The notes beneath the pieces are model-generated. The model was given only the letters and a program-made list of their open reading frames with translations, was not told the DNA's origin and searched no databases. Positions 8,032-15,928 of a stretch of 64,000 bases of DNA are shown in pieces. The DNA is from Actinomycetota bacterium (lineage in GTDB: Bacteria > Actinomycetota > Acidimicrobiia > Acidimicrobiales > Microtrichaceae): contig VGBZ01000003.1 of NCBI GenBank assembly GCA_016870275.1, forward strand, positions 79,743-143,742. Reading direction: 5' to 3'. The first letter of the stretch is position 1. Every line of letters begins with the position of its first letter. A program made the translations under genes and the position numbers.

Positions 8032-8763
8032 CTAGGCCACCCAGGCGGAGTAGCCCTGACCCTCGAGCCGGTCGACCAGTTCCGGGCCACCACTCTCCAG
8101 GATCCGGCCGTGACCGAAGATGTGGACGGTGTCCGGGTGCAGCTCCTGCAGGAGCCGGCTGTAGTGGGTGATCGCCAGCACGCCGAGCGCTGCGGGTCCG
8201 GACGTGGCCGCCTCGAGCCGACGGGCCACGGCTCGGAGCGCGTCGACGTCGAGACCGGAGTCGAGCTCGTCGAGTATTGCGATGCGGGGCTGGAGCACGG
8301 CGAGCTGCAAGGTCTCGTTTCGCTTCTTCTCCCCTCCGGAGAGGTCCACGTTGAGGTCGCGCCCAGCAAAGGCCCGGTCGAATCCGATGACGTCAGCCTC
8401 GTCGCGCATCAGCTCCGGGACGAGCTCGGGGTCGCGGCCGGCGGCGGCGTAGGCGGCGGCGAGCACGTCGGCGAGCTGCACACCGGGGACCTCGGTCGGA
8501 TACTGCGATGCGAGGAACAGGCCGGCCTGAGCCCGCTCCCACGTGGGGAGTCCGAGAAGGTCCACCCCGTCGAGGGTGGCTGTCCCACCCGTCACGTGGT
8601 AGCCGGTGCGGCCCATCAACACGTTCGACAGCGTCGACTTTCCCGAGCCGTTCGGGCCCATCAGTGCATGAACCTCGCCGGACCTCACCGTGAGCGTCAC
8701 TCCGTTGAGGATCGGGGTCTCCCCCACTGTTGCATGCAGCTGGTCGATGACGAGTTCGCTCAC
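8032..8763 (-). CDS. sufC: Fe-S cluster assembly ATPase SufC (copy 2)
   Basis: This 243-residue protein is a second SufC, with Walker A GPNGSGKST near residue 38, signature DLSGGEKKRNETLQ, Walker B IAILDELDSGLDVDAL and H-loop AITHYSRLL. It differs at many positions from copy 1, so the two are not a recent duplication. It lies in the sufD-Rieske-sufC2 unit and its GTG start overlaps the Rieske stop as GTGA, which makes it the likelier partner of SufD. Copy 1 may pair with the same scaffold or be specialised. Confidence 0.95.
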   Translation of the reverse strand: MSELVIDQLHATVGETPILNGVTLTVRSGEVHALMGPNGSGKSTLSNVLMGRTGYHVTGGTATLDGVDLLGLPTWERAQAGLFLASQYPTEVPGVQLADVLAAAYAAAGRDPELVPELMRDEADVIGFDRAFAGRDLNVDLSGGEKKRNETLQLAVLQPRIAILDELDSGLDVDALRAVARRLEAATSGPAALGVLAITHYSRLLQELHPDTVHIFGHGRILESGGPELVDRLEGQGYSAWVA

Positions 8764-9086
8764 TGCGTTCCCTCGATCGAGACGATCACATCACCGTCGA
8801 TGATTTCGACCTGGTAGGTCGGCACGGGTCGCAGTGCGGGGAGCGATTGTGGTTTCCCGGAACGAAGGTCGAACTCGCTCCCGTGCTTGGGGCACTCGAG
8901 CGTGCAGGCCCGCTCGTCGACGATCCCGCCGGCGAGCGACACGTCGGCGTGGCTACACCGGTCCCCGATGGCGTAGACGTCGTCACCGATCCGTACGAGC
9001 GCCAGAACCACTCCGTCATCGAGCGCAAACCTTCGGGCGCCGCCATGGACGAGGTCGTCGAACGCACAAAGTCGCACGTTGTTCAT
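8760..9086 (-). CDS. Rieske [2Fe-2S] ferredoxin-like protein
   Basis: This 108-residue protein binds a Rieske [2Fe-2S] cluster through Cys44-X-His46 and Cys65-X2-His68 (DRCSHADVSL and LECPKHGSEFD). It resembles the small ferredoxins of non-heme iron oxygenases. It is sandwiched between sufD and sufC2 by ATGA and GTGA overlaps, an arrangement also known from other actinobacterial suf operons. It may pass electrons during cluster building or be an early client. It acts in the cytoplasm; no signal is present. Confidence 0.93.
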   Translation of the reverse strand: MNNVRLCAFDDLVHGGARRFALDDGVVLALVRIGDDVYAIGDRCSHADVSLAGGIVDERACTLECPKHGSEFDLRSGKPQSLPALRPVPTYQVEIIDGDVIVSIEGTQ

Positions 9087-10303
9087 GTTCGATCTCCACT
9101 CATCAATTCTGCAAGCGTCGGTCGGATCGCCTCGGCGATTCCCGGAACCGGGCAGCGATCGAGCACTTCGTCGAAGAACCCGGCGACGATCAGACGCTCA
9201 GCGACCTCGGTCGGCACACCACGGGTCTCGAGGTAGAAGCGTTGGTCGGCATCGACGGGACCGACGGTCGAGGCGTGGGCGCAACGTACGTCGTTGTTCT
9301 CGATCTCGAGGTTGGGCACCGACTCCGCCCAGGCGTCGTCGCTGAGGGTCATGATGCGGTTCGACTGCTCGGCGTTGGCGCCACGGGCGTCGGGGTGGAT
9401 TCGAATGAGCCCGGTGTACACGGCGTGGGCCCGGCCGTCGACAGCGCCCTTGAACACCAGCTCGGACGTCGTGTCGCGGGCGAGGTGGTCCTGGAAGGTG
9501 CGAAGATCACGCATCTGGTCGCCACCACCGGCGTAGAGGCTGACGAGCCGGGCATCGGCGCCCCGGCCGAGGAGTTGGCAGTCCACACGGGTCCGGGCGT
9601 AGCGACCGCCGATCGCTGCGATCCACGTGTCGTAGGTGCCGGAGGCCTCCACTCGGGCGGTGACCGACCCGACCACATCGGAGCGGACCGATACGTCCTG
9701 GATCAACACGTGGCGCAGGGTTGCGTCACGTCCGACCTCGACCTCGGTGACCGGGACGACGAGTGAATCCGAGGGCCCGGTGCTGCGGTGGACCTCCACC
9801 AGCGTCGCCTCGCTGTTCGCTCCGAGCTCGATGCGCATCCGGGGTGCGACGACCACGCCATCGGTGGTCACGACACTCGCTACGACGATGGGAGCGACGA
9901 CTCGCGCCTGGGCGTCGACCGTGACCGTGACCTGAGCGGAGCAGAGCCGCTCGTTGAGAAGGGCGAAAGCGTTGGGAGATGCCTGCTCGGTCTGGACGGT
10001 CTGGACGGCATGGACGTCGATCCGTACGGGATCAGCGGCTTCCGCAGCACTGACGGAGCCGTCGACCACGACGACGGTGGCAGAAGGCGGTTGGGTCGAT
10101 GCGCCGAGGAGGTCGTCGATGGTTGCTCGGGCGGTTGAGATCGATTCGAGGGCCGGCTCCACGGGCGCCCGGGCGAACCGGGTCGGGTCGATGTCGGCGA
10201 CTCGGCTGTAGCGCCACTCCTCGGCGTCGGTCGTCGGGAGTTGGAGATCTGCGAGGTCCTCGGCGAGATGCCCGAACGGACCTGTCTCGACCGTCGTGCC
10301 CAC
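9083..10303 (-). CDS. sufD: Fe-S cluster assembly scaffold protein SufD
   Basis: This 406-residue protein is the SufD subunit of the SufBC2D scaffold. The core beta-helix carries the typical RIHPDARGANAEQSNRIMTL, then NLEIENNDVRCAHASTVGPV and the tail ERLIVAGFFDEVLDR. The start is GTG 10303. A -10 box TAAATT (10311-10316, minus strand) ends seven bases upstream and no Shine-Dalgarno is visible, so the mRNA is probably leaderless. It heads the sufD-Rieske-sufC2 unit and its promoter carries suf operator B. Confidence 0.95.
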   Translation of the reverse strand: MGTTVETGPFGHLAEDLADLQLPTTDAEEWRYSRVADIDPTRFARAPVEPALESISTARATIDDLLGASTQPPSATVVVVDGSVSAAEAADPVRIDVHAVQTVQTEQASPNAFALLNERLCSAQVTVTVDAQARVVAPIVVASVVTTDGVVVAPRMRIELGANSEATLVEVHRSTGPSDSLVVPVTEVEVGRDATLRHVLIQDVSVRSDVVGSVTARVEASGTYDTWIAAIGGRYARTRVDCQLLGRGADARLVSLYAGGGDQMRDLRTFQDHLARDTTSELVFKGAVDGRAHAVYTGLIRIHPDARGANAEQSNRIMTLSDDAWAESVPNLEIENNDVRCAHASTVGPVDADQRFYLETRGVPTEVAERLIVAGFFDEVLDRCPVPGIAEAIRPTLAELMSGDRT

Positions 10304-10309
10304 GACGGG

Positions 10310-10339
10310 GAATTTACCCTACGGGCGTAGGGATTATTC
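10310..10339 (-). promoter_or_regulatory. suf operator B and leaderless sufD promoter
   Basis: A palindrome with arms CCCTAC/GTAGGG around GGGC (10317-10332) is flanked by a second arm pair GAAT/ATTC at 10310-10313 and 10336-10339. Read toward sufD, the core is CTACGCCCGTAGGGTAAAT (10312-10330), the same motif as at sufC1 and sufB. The -10 box TAAATT overlaps its end. The total 30-bp length equals operator A. Confidence 0.65.
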
Positions 10340-10370
10340 AGTCGGCGTCGATCGGATCGGACGTTCCCTC

Positions 10371-10721
10371 TCAGTCCTTCGAGCCCGGGAGGAACCGCCG
10401 CCAGCCCCTGCGCTTCTTCTCCTCCGCTGCGAGTTCGCCCATGACCTTGGGGCCCGCAGCGTTGACGACGTCCTCTGCGGAGTCGAGGAGTGCCGCAATC
10501 GAGTCGTCCTCTCCAAGGCTCTCCGGTTCGGGCGGCGTGGGTGGCGTCACAAGGGTCCCGTGGGCCCAGTTGACGTCGGCGAGGCGAGGCTGGAACGCCT
10601 GGCAGTTCTCAGGGCACCGCCACGGCGCCTCCGGAGCCAGATCCAGGTCGCACTTCCTCACGGTGTCACCGTTCGGATAGGAGCGACTCTCGAAGAATTT
10701 GCAGTTCTCCTGCATGGGCAT
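10371..10721 (-). CDS. conserved-looking hypothetical protein with an N-terminal Cys quartet
   Basis: This 116-residue protein has four cysteines in its first 40 residues (Cys7, Cys24, Cys36, Cys40; NCKFFESRSY, VRKCDLD, WRCPENCQAF). The spacing could bind zinc or an Fe-S cluster. The rest is a Pro/Glu-rich linker and a basic tail (EKKRRGWRRFLPG). No family is recognised. It lies just upstream of sufD on the same strand, with the suf operator between them. A CACAAT -10-like box ends six bases before the ATG. A link to Fe-S metabolism is suggested only by position and the cysteines. Confidence 0.7.
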   Translation of the reverse strand: MPMQENCKFFESRSYPNGDTVRKCDLDLAPEAPWRCPENCQAFQPRLADVNWAHGTLVTPPTPPEPESLGEDDSIAALLDSAEDVVNAAGPKVMGELAAEEKKRRGWRRFLPGSKD

Positions 10722-10838
10722 GGTGCCATTGTGGCCTACGTCGGAACGACACCTCGCTCAGGTGGGGTCTGCTGGCCGGGAACTTTGACCCAGTGCCGGC
10801 GACTCAACAGGGGTACCGACCGGGCCGATGCTGAACGG

Positions 10839-11750
10839 GTGAACACAGTCGTACCTCGGATCCTGCTCGATGCCGCCGATGTGCCCGCGTGCACGCTCAA
10901 TCCGGACGGGGTGATCACCTCGCTCAACCCGGCGTTCTCACGGCTCTGCGGGCGAGGCACCGGTGAGCTCGTCGGATCGCACGCCACGTCGCTGTGCATC
11001 GAGTCCGATCAGGCAGAGGTGCTGACCGGCCTGATCAGCCTCCTCGGCCGTCACGCCGAACTCGCTCACGTGGAGGTGCGCCTCTGTTCGGTCAGCGGCA
11101 CGAGTCGACGGGTGCGCCTCACGATGGCCGCCGAACCGGTCATCTCCGATCACCATGCCACCGACACGCCGGAACGGGTCACGTCGATCGCCGTCGTCGG
11201 TCGGGACCTCACCGCTGACCGGCGACGGAACCCCCCTGTGGCGCCCGACTCCACACCGGACCGGGGAACCCAGCCGTCCGGCGCCGCTGTCAGTCCGGAT
11301 CTCGCACTGACGGTCGAGGCCGCACGCACTGCGACGCTCGAAACCGGTCGTCCGTACGCCGTGATCGAACTCGCAATGACCGGACCGGCGCTCGAACCCG
11401 CCGACCTGCGGCTCGCAGCGGCGACGATCGTCGATCGAATGCGTCAGCAACTCCGCTCCCACGACACGATCGTCCGTCACCACCAAGGGGTCTGCACCGT
11501 GGTGGCGACCGACCTCGGCGATGCCCAGGACGCCGCCGGTGTCTGTTACCGCCTCCTGTCGACCACGATGGAACCGGTCGTGCTCCGGGGTGAACCCGTC
11601 GACCTCAAGCTGGCCGCCGGGATCGCCATCGACGACGGTACGAGCGACCCGGACGACGTCGTGTCAACAGCACGCAGCCTGGAGACCATTGCACTCAGCG
11701 ATGGTGGTGGGTTCCGCATTCGGGCCCTCGGCGCGCTCGCCCAGGCCTGA
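10839..11750 (+). CDS. PAS domain protein with degenerate GGDEF-like domain
   Basis: This protein of about 303 residues begins with a PAS sensor domain (ILLDAADVPACTLNPDGVIT through SIAVVGRDLTADR). After a Pro-rich linker it has a C-terminal domain with the outline of a GGDEF fold: DLRLAAATIVDRMRQQLRSH, HDTIVRHHQGVCTVV, and LAAGIAIDDG. The catalytic GGDEF motif itself is absent, so it should not make cyclic di-GMP. It may bind a nucleotide or act as a scaffold. The start is GTG 10839, following a weak GATGCT box by six bases; upstream frame extension overlaps the opposite-strand gene and is rejected. Confidence 0.7.
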   Translation: MNTVVPRILLDAADVPACTLNPDGVITSLNPAFSRLCGRGTGELVGSHATSLCIESDQAEVLTGLISLLGRHAELAHVEVRLCSVSGTSRRVRLTMAAEPVISDHHATDTPERVTSIAVVGRDLTADRRRNPPVAPDSTPDRGTQPSGAAVSPDLALTVEAARTATLETGRPYAVIELAMTGPALEPADLRLAAATIVDRMRQQLRSHDTIVRHHQGVCTVVATDLGDAQDAAGVCYRLLSTTMEPVVLRGEPVDLKLAAGIAIDDGTSDPDDVVSTARSLETIALSDGGGFRIRALGALAQA

Positions 11751-11767
11751 GCCTCCGCAGCGGGGGA

Positions 11768-13162
11768 TCAGCCGACGCTGCCCTCCATCTGGAGTTCGAT
11801 GAGCCGGCTCCACTCGACTGCGTACTCCATGGGCAGGGTCCGTGTGATCGGCTCGATGAAGCCATTGACGACCATGGACATGGCTCGCTCCTCGGACAGT
11901 CCCCGGCTCATGAGGTAGTAGAGCTGCTCGTCGGCGATCTTGGATACGCTCGCCTCGTGACCGACCACCGCGTCACGTGAACCGACCTCGGTGTAGGGGT
12001 AGGTATCGGACACGGAGTCCTCGTCGAGGATGAGTGCGTCGCACTGCACGTGGCTGACGCAGTTGGCGGCGTCATCCTCGACCCGCACCAATCCCCGGTA
12101 GGACGTGCGCCCACCACCGGAGGAGATCGACTTGGATACGACCTTGGATGTGGTTTCCGGCGCAGCGTGGATCATCTTGGCTCCGGTGTCCTGGTGCTGG
12201 CCTGCACCGGCGTAGGCGACCGAGAGCACCTCGCCCGACGCCTTGGGGCCGACCATGACCACGCTGGGGTATTTCATGGTGAGGCGACTTCCGATGTTGC
12301 CGTCGATCCACTCCATGTGACCCTCGGCCTCCACGACCGCTCGCTTGGTCACCAGATTGAAGACGTTCGACGACCAGTTCTGGATGGTCGTGTAGGTCAC
12401 CCTGGCCGACGGCTTGACGACGATCTCGACCACAGCGGAGTGCAACGAGTCCGAGGTGTACACGGGAGCGGAACAGCCCTCGATGTAGTGCACCCGAGAA
12501 CCCTCGTCGGCAATGATCAGTGTCCGCTCGAACTGGCCCATGTTCTCGGCGTTGATCCGGAAGTAGGCCTGCAGCGGCATCTCGACCTCCACTCCGGGGG
12601 GCACGTAGATGAACGAACCACCCGACCACACTGCGGAGTTGAGCGACGAGAACTTGTTGTCATTGCGCGGGATCACGGTGCCGAAGTACTGCTTGACGAT
12701 CTCGGGATACTCCCGCAGAGCGGTGTCCATGTCGCAGAACACCACGCCCTGACGCTCGAGATCCTCACGGTTGCGGTGGAACACCACCTCGGACTCGTAC
12801 TGGGCGGTTACGCCGGCGAGGTACTTGCGCTCGGCCTCTGGGATCCCGAGCTTCTCGTAGGTGTTCTTGATGGCCTCAGGCAGGTCGTCCCAGTCCTCGA
12901 CCTGCCCCTCAGTGGGCTTGATGTAGTAGTAGATGTCGTCGAAGTAGATCTCCGACGTGTCACCGCCCCAGTTGGGCATGGGACGCCGGTCGAAGGCGCG
13001 GAGGCTCTTCAGTCGGAAGTCGAGCATCCAGTCGGGTTCGCCCTTCATCCAGGACATCTCCCGGACGATCGCCTCGTCGAGACCCTTCTTGGGCTTGAAG
13101 ACGTAGTCCTCTGCGTCGCTCCAGCCGAGCGAGTACTTGGACAGGTCGAGATCGACCGACAT
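11768..13162 (-). CDS. sufB: Fe-S cluster assembly protein SufB
   Basis: This 464-residue protein is the SufB scaffold subunit on which clusters are built. It begins [20 protein letters not shown], and the core carries [31 protein letters not shown], and [20 protein letters not shown]. The ending [20 protein letters not shown] is typical. Unlike the other suf units it has a strong Shine-Dalgarno (GGAGGA, about 13171-13176). It is transcribed alone, about 1.5 kb from sufD, with an unrelated plus-strand gene between. Suf operator C lies upstream. Confidence 0.97.
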   Translation of the reverse strand: MSVDLDLSKYSLGWSDAEDYVFKPKKGLDEAIVREMSWMKGEPDWMLDFRLKSLRAFDRRPMPNWGGDTSEIYFDDIYYYIKPTEGQVEDWDDLPEAIKNTYEKLGIPEAERKYLAGVTAQYESEVVFHRNREDLERQGVVFCDMDTALREYPEIVKQYFGTVIPRNDNKFSSLNSAVWSGGSFIYVPPGVEVEMPLQAYFRINAENMGQFERTLIIADEGSRVHYIEGCSAPVYTSDSLHSAVVEIVVKPSARVTYTTIQNWSSNVFNLVTKRAVVEAEGHMEWIDGNIGSRLTMKYPSVVMVGPKASGEVLSVAYAGAGQHQDTGAKMIHAAPETTSKVVSKSISSGGGRTSYRGLVRVEDDAANCVSHVQCDALILDEDSVSDTYPYTEVGSRDAVVGHEASVSKIADEQLYYLMSRGLSEERAMSMVVNGFIEPITRTLPMEYAVEWSRLIELQMEGSVG

Positions 13163-13183
13163 GTGGGCTCCTCCGGAGGACGG

Positions 13184-13213
13184 GGATTTCTCCTACTCCG
13201 ATAGTAACAACCT
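13184..13213 (-). promoter_or_regulatory. suf operator C upstream of sufB
   Basis: Read toward sufB the core is CTATCGGAGTAGGAGAAAT (13186-13204), the third copy of the suf motif; it shares 16 of 19 positions with operator A. A TACTAT box (minus strand) overlaps its upstream end and may be the -10 of the sufB promoter, leaving room for the Shine-Dalgarno downstream. The inner CTAT/GTAG symmetry is imperfect here. Confidence 0.6.
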
Positions 13214-13220
13214 CCCCGTC

Positions 13221-13249
13221 CTGACGACATGCCACGTCGGCCCTACAGT
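13221..13249 (+). promoter_or_regulatory. leaderless promoter of the DUF2752 gene
   Basis: A -35 box CTGACG (13221-13226) and a -10 box TACAGT (13244-13249) are separated by 17 bases. The -10 ends six bases before GTG 13256, so transcription should begin at the start codon. This favours GTG 13256 over ATG 13229. Confidence 0.55.
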
Positions 13250-13255
13250 GATGCC

Positions 13256-13708
13256 GTGCAGACGCACGGCCACCCCGTCCAACGCAGTTGGCTCGGCCCC
13301 GCGGTGGCCATCGGATCGGTGGCGGTCGGCTCGGCGCTGATCGCCGCATGGAACCCGGGCGACACGGGCCAACCGCTGTGCACCTCGCAGATGGCGTTCG
13401 GGGTCGACTGCCCCTTCTGCGGCGGCATGCGTTGTGTGAACTCCCTCGTCCGGGGCGATGTCCTCGCTGCGGCAGATCACAACGTCCTGCTCGCTGTGGC
13501 ACTTCCCCTGGTAGCGATCGGTCTCGCGGTGTGGTTGTGGCGCTCGATGCACGGCCAGACGACGCCGGTGCCGTGGCCCACCGACCGACGAAGATCGATG
13601 CTGCTCGGAGCGGCGATCGTGGTGGGCCTCGTGGTGTTCACCGTTCTCCGCAACGTCGGCGGACCGCCCTGGGTCGAGTGGCTCCACTCGACGTCCTACC
13701 TGGGCTGA
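13256..13708 (+). CDS. DUF2752 membrane protein
   Basis: This 150-residue protein has three predicted membrane segments (near residues 14-30, 75-95 and 118-135). Between the first two is the DUF2752 signature: CTSQMAFGVDCPFCGGMRCV followed by LVRGDVLAAADHN. The Cys-containing loop could bind a metal, but the family function is unknown. The start is GTG 13256 on promoter evidence; ATG 13229 would add nine residues. It lies divergent to sufB and convergent to the carbonic anhydrase-like gene. Confidence 0.85.
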   Translation: MQTHGHPVQRSWLGPAVAIGSVAVGSALIAAWNPGDTGQPLCTSQMAFGVDCPFCGGMRCVNSLVRGDVLAAADHNVLLAVALPLVAIGLAVWLWRSMHGQTTPVPWPTDRRRSMLLGAAIVVGLVVFTVLRNVGGPPWVEWLHSTSYLG

Positions 13709-13745
13709 GCGACACTTCCCCTCGAGAACCGTTCCGCCAATCTGC

Positions 13746-14264
13746 TCAGTCCAGCCGACGCAGAAACGACGGGTATCGCGCAGCGCGCTGCACGTAGGAC
13801 TGCACGCCGAGGTCGAAGTGTCCCGGCTGCACCGCATCGGGCGTGATGGTCGCCGGGATCCCGCGGGCCATGGACAACGGCGGGACGACCTTCCGGTTTC
13901 CGACGAACGCGCCGGCCGCAACAACCGCCTCGCGCCCGATCCGGGCGTCGTGCAGGACGATCGAGCCGATCCCGATCAGCGCCTTGTCCTCGACGACGCA
14001 CCCCTCGAGGACCGCACCGTGCCCGACCGTGACATCGTTGCCGAGCGTGGTCGGGTGGAACGGAGTGGTGTGCAGGACCGCACCGTCCTGAATGCTGCAG
14101 CGCTCACCGATGAAGATGAACCCATCGTCGCCACGGATCACCGCTCCGGGCCAGACCGACGACTCGGCGCCGAGCACGACCGACCCGATGACGACGGCGT
14201 CCGGATGCACGTACGCCGACGGGTCGATCTCGGGAACCTGCTCGCCGAGTGCGTAGATGGCCAC
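13746..14264 (-). CDS. gamma carbonic anhydrase-like hexapeptide-repeat protein
   Basis: This 172-residue left-handed beta-helix protein matches the gamma-class carbonic anhydrase-like family (RGDD at 44-47, SIQDGAVLHT, VTVGHGAVLEG, IGIGSIVLHDARI). Of the three metal histidines, His65 and His82 are present but the third position is Glu87 (usually His in VLHG). The site may bind metal differently or be inactive as a carbonic anhydrase. The start is GTG 14264. Many family members have unproven function. Confidence 0.85.
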   Translation of the reverse strand: MAIYALGEQVPEIDPSAYVHPDAVVIGSVVLGAESSVWPGAVIRGDDGFIFIGERCSIQDGAVLHTTPFHPTTLGNDVTVGHGAVLEGCVVEDKALIGIGSIVLHDARIGREAVVAAGAFVGNRKVVPPLSMARGIPATITPDAVQPGHFDLGVQSYVQRAARYPSFLRRLD

Positions 14265-14282
14265 TGATCCTGCCCGCAGGCC

Positions 14283-14837
14283 TCAGTCGATCGACTCGTG
14301 TCGGTGGTAACCGCCGCGTGCGAACACGAGAGCACCGGCCTCGGCCCGGTGGACCTCGAGTGCGAGCACCCGGCCGATCACGACATCGTGGTCACCGGCT
14401 GGGAACACGTCGAAGATCTCGCAGTCGAGGTGGGCGACGGCGGAGTGGATGAGCGGCGAGCCGGTGACGGGCGCCGGTTCCCAACTGATGCCGTCGAACT
14501 TGTCCTCCACCCGAGAGGCGAATCGGCCGCTGGTGGCATCCTGGTCGTCGGCCAGCACGCTGACACCGAACGCCTGCTGCTCGGCGATGACGTTCCATGT
14601 GGTCGACGATCGAGCGACGCAGAAGCCGACCAACGGCGGGGCGAGCGAGACCGAGAAGAACGAGCCGACCGTGAGCCCGACCGGTCGTCCTGCTGTTGAA
14701 CCCGACACCACCGTGACCCCGGTCGGAAGGTGGCCGAGGACGTTGCGGTAGACCGCAGGGTCGATCTCGACAATCGCCGGGGCGCCGAGATGGCGCTCCC
14801 GTCCGCTGCCGGACGAGTCGGCTGGTTCCGCAGTCAT
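14283..14837 (-). CDS. flavin reductase-like FMN-binding protein
   Basis: This 184-residue protein fits the flavin reductase domain: NVLGHLPTGVTVVSG, VGLTVGSFFSVSLAPPLVGF, FGVSVLADDQ, and the ending HDVVIGRVLALEVH. It should reduce FMN or FAD with NAD(P)H, often to supply a two-component monooxygenase. No monooxygenase is adjacent, so the partner is unknown. A TAGGGT box lies nine bases before the ATG. The gene is separated from the carbonic anhydrase-like gene by 18 bases and may be co-transcribed. Confidence 0.9.
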   Translation of the reverse strand: MTAEPADSSGSGRERHLGAPAIVEIDPAVYRNVLGHLPTGVTVVSGSTAGRPVGLTVGSFFSVSLAPPLVGFCVARSSTTWNVIAEQQAFGVSVLADDQDATSGRFASRVEDKFDGISWEPAPVTGSPLIHSAVAHLDCEIFDVFPAGDHDVVIGRVLALEVHRAEAGALVFARGGYHRHESID

Positions 14838-14858
14838 GCAGTTCGAACCCTAGACGGT

Positions 14859-15770
14859 TCAGGTCCCGGTGGCCGCCTGCGGCGCGCTGCGGCGACGTCC
14901 CAGACCACGGGTGGAGTCGGCCACGGACGGGGCCTCCAACTTCAACGTCAGCCCCTCGGAAGCGGCGATCACCTGCTCCACACCACGCGAATCCCCGAGG
15001 CGCCGTGCGCCCACGAGCAGTTCGTCGATCCGAAGGTCGGTGTGCGCCGGGTCGTGGTGGAACAACACCAGCGTCCTCGCTCCGGCCTGTGCAGCCACCT
15101 CAACGGCGTAGTCGACTGTGCAGTGACCCCAGTCCGAACGCATCGAGAACTCGAGGTCGTCGAACTGCGCATCGTGGATCAGCACGTCGACCTCGGCGCA
15201 CAGGTCGAGGACCGCTTCGTCGACATCGGTCGACGCCGGGGCCGGTTGCTGGTGGTCGCTGACGTAGGCGATGCTCACGCCGCCGGTCGTGATCCGGTAA
15301 CCGAGGGTCGGTCCGACGTGCGGCACCCATGCCGCTTCGATCTGCACGCCGGGCACCTCGAATGACCCGATCGGGGCCTCGTGGAAGTTGATCTCGCCGG
15401 GGAGCTCATCGACGCTGACGGGAAAGTACGGGGGCTTTATGAAACGCCGGATCGAGTCCTCGAGACTCTCGACCTCCTGCGGCGGTCCGTACACGTCGAG
15501 GGAGGCCCCTTCGACGAGGAGCGGTGAGAAGAACGGAATCCCCTGCACGTGGTCCCAGTGCAGATGGGTCAGGAGGGCCGTTCCCCTGAACGGTTGGTCG
15601 AACGGTTGGTCGAGCCCGTAGAACCGAAGGCCGGTACCGAGGTCGAGGACGACTGGATCGTGGTCCTCGGAGGTGACGACCACGCACGATGTGTTGCCAC
15701 CGTAACGAGCGACGCTGTCACAGGCACATGGCGTGGACCCTCGCACTCCGTAGAAGGTGATCTCCGCCAT
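14859..15770 (-). CDS. MBL-fold metal-dependent hydrolase
   Basis: This 303-residue metallo-beta-lactamase-fold protein has the metal site THLHWDHVQGI, a later DWGHCTVDYA, the acidic ligand in SIAYVSDHQQ, and LVLFHHDPAHTD near the end. It opens with ITFYGVRGSTPC, typical of the branch related to cyclic nucleotide phosphodiesterase and RNase Z. A small duplication gives DQPFDQPF near residue 60. The start is ATG 15770 with GAGGGG upstream. The substrate is not known. Confidence 0.88.
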   Translation of the reverse strand: MAEITFYGVRGSTPCACDSVARYGGNTSCVVVTSEDHDPVVLDLGTGLRFYGLDQPFDQPFRGTALLTHLHWDHVQGIPFFSPLLVEGASLDVYGPPQEVESLEDSIRRFIKPPYFPVSVDELPGEINFHEAPIGSFEVPGVQIEAAWVPHVGPTLGYRITTGGVSIAYVSDHQQPAPASTDVDEAVLDLCAEVDVLIHDAQFDDLEFSMRSDWGHCTVDYAVEVAAQAGARTLVLFHHDPAHTDLRIDELLVGARRLGDSRGVEQVIAASEGLTLKLEAPSVADSTRGLGRRRSAPQAATGT

Positions 15771-15831
15771 GCCCCCTCGGGTGGTCAGATCGGGTGGTCA
15801 GGTTCGTCTTGTTACGCACGCTGGGCTGCCG

Positions 15832-15854
15832 CGTTGAGCCCCAACGGCTCAACG
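15832..15854 (-). terminator. hairpin between mutY and the MBL gene
   Basis: A perfect 9-bp inverted repeat CGTTGAGCC/GGCTCAACG with a 5-base loop lies between two minus-strand genes. No T-run follows on either strand, so it is a weak terminator candidate or an mRNA structure. Confidence 0.4.
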
Positions 15855-15928
15855 ATAGGTGAACTCAGCCTGAATCGTCACCGGGGTGTGACAGATATCT
15901 CCCGCCCGAGTCCAGCGATCACCCGACG

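Noticed and set aside
10296..10838. Upstream part of the PAS protein frame
   Set aside because: It overlaps the minus-strand Cys-quartet gene and the sufD promoter and carries no domain.
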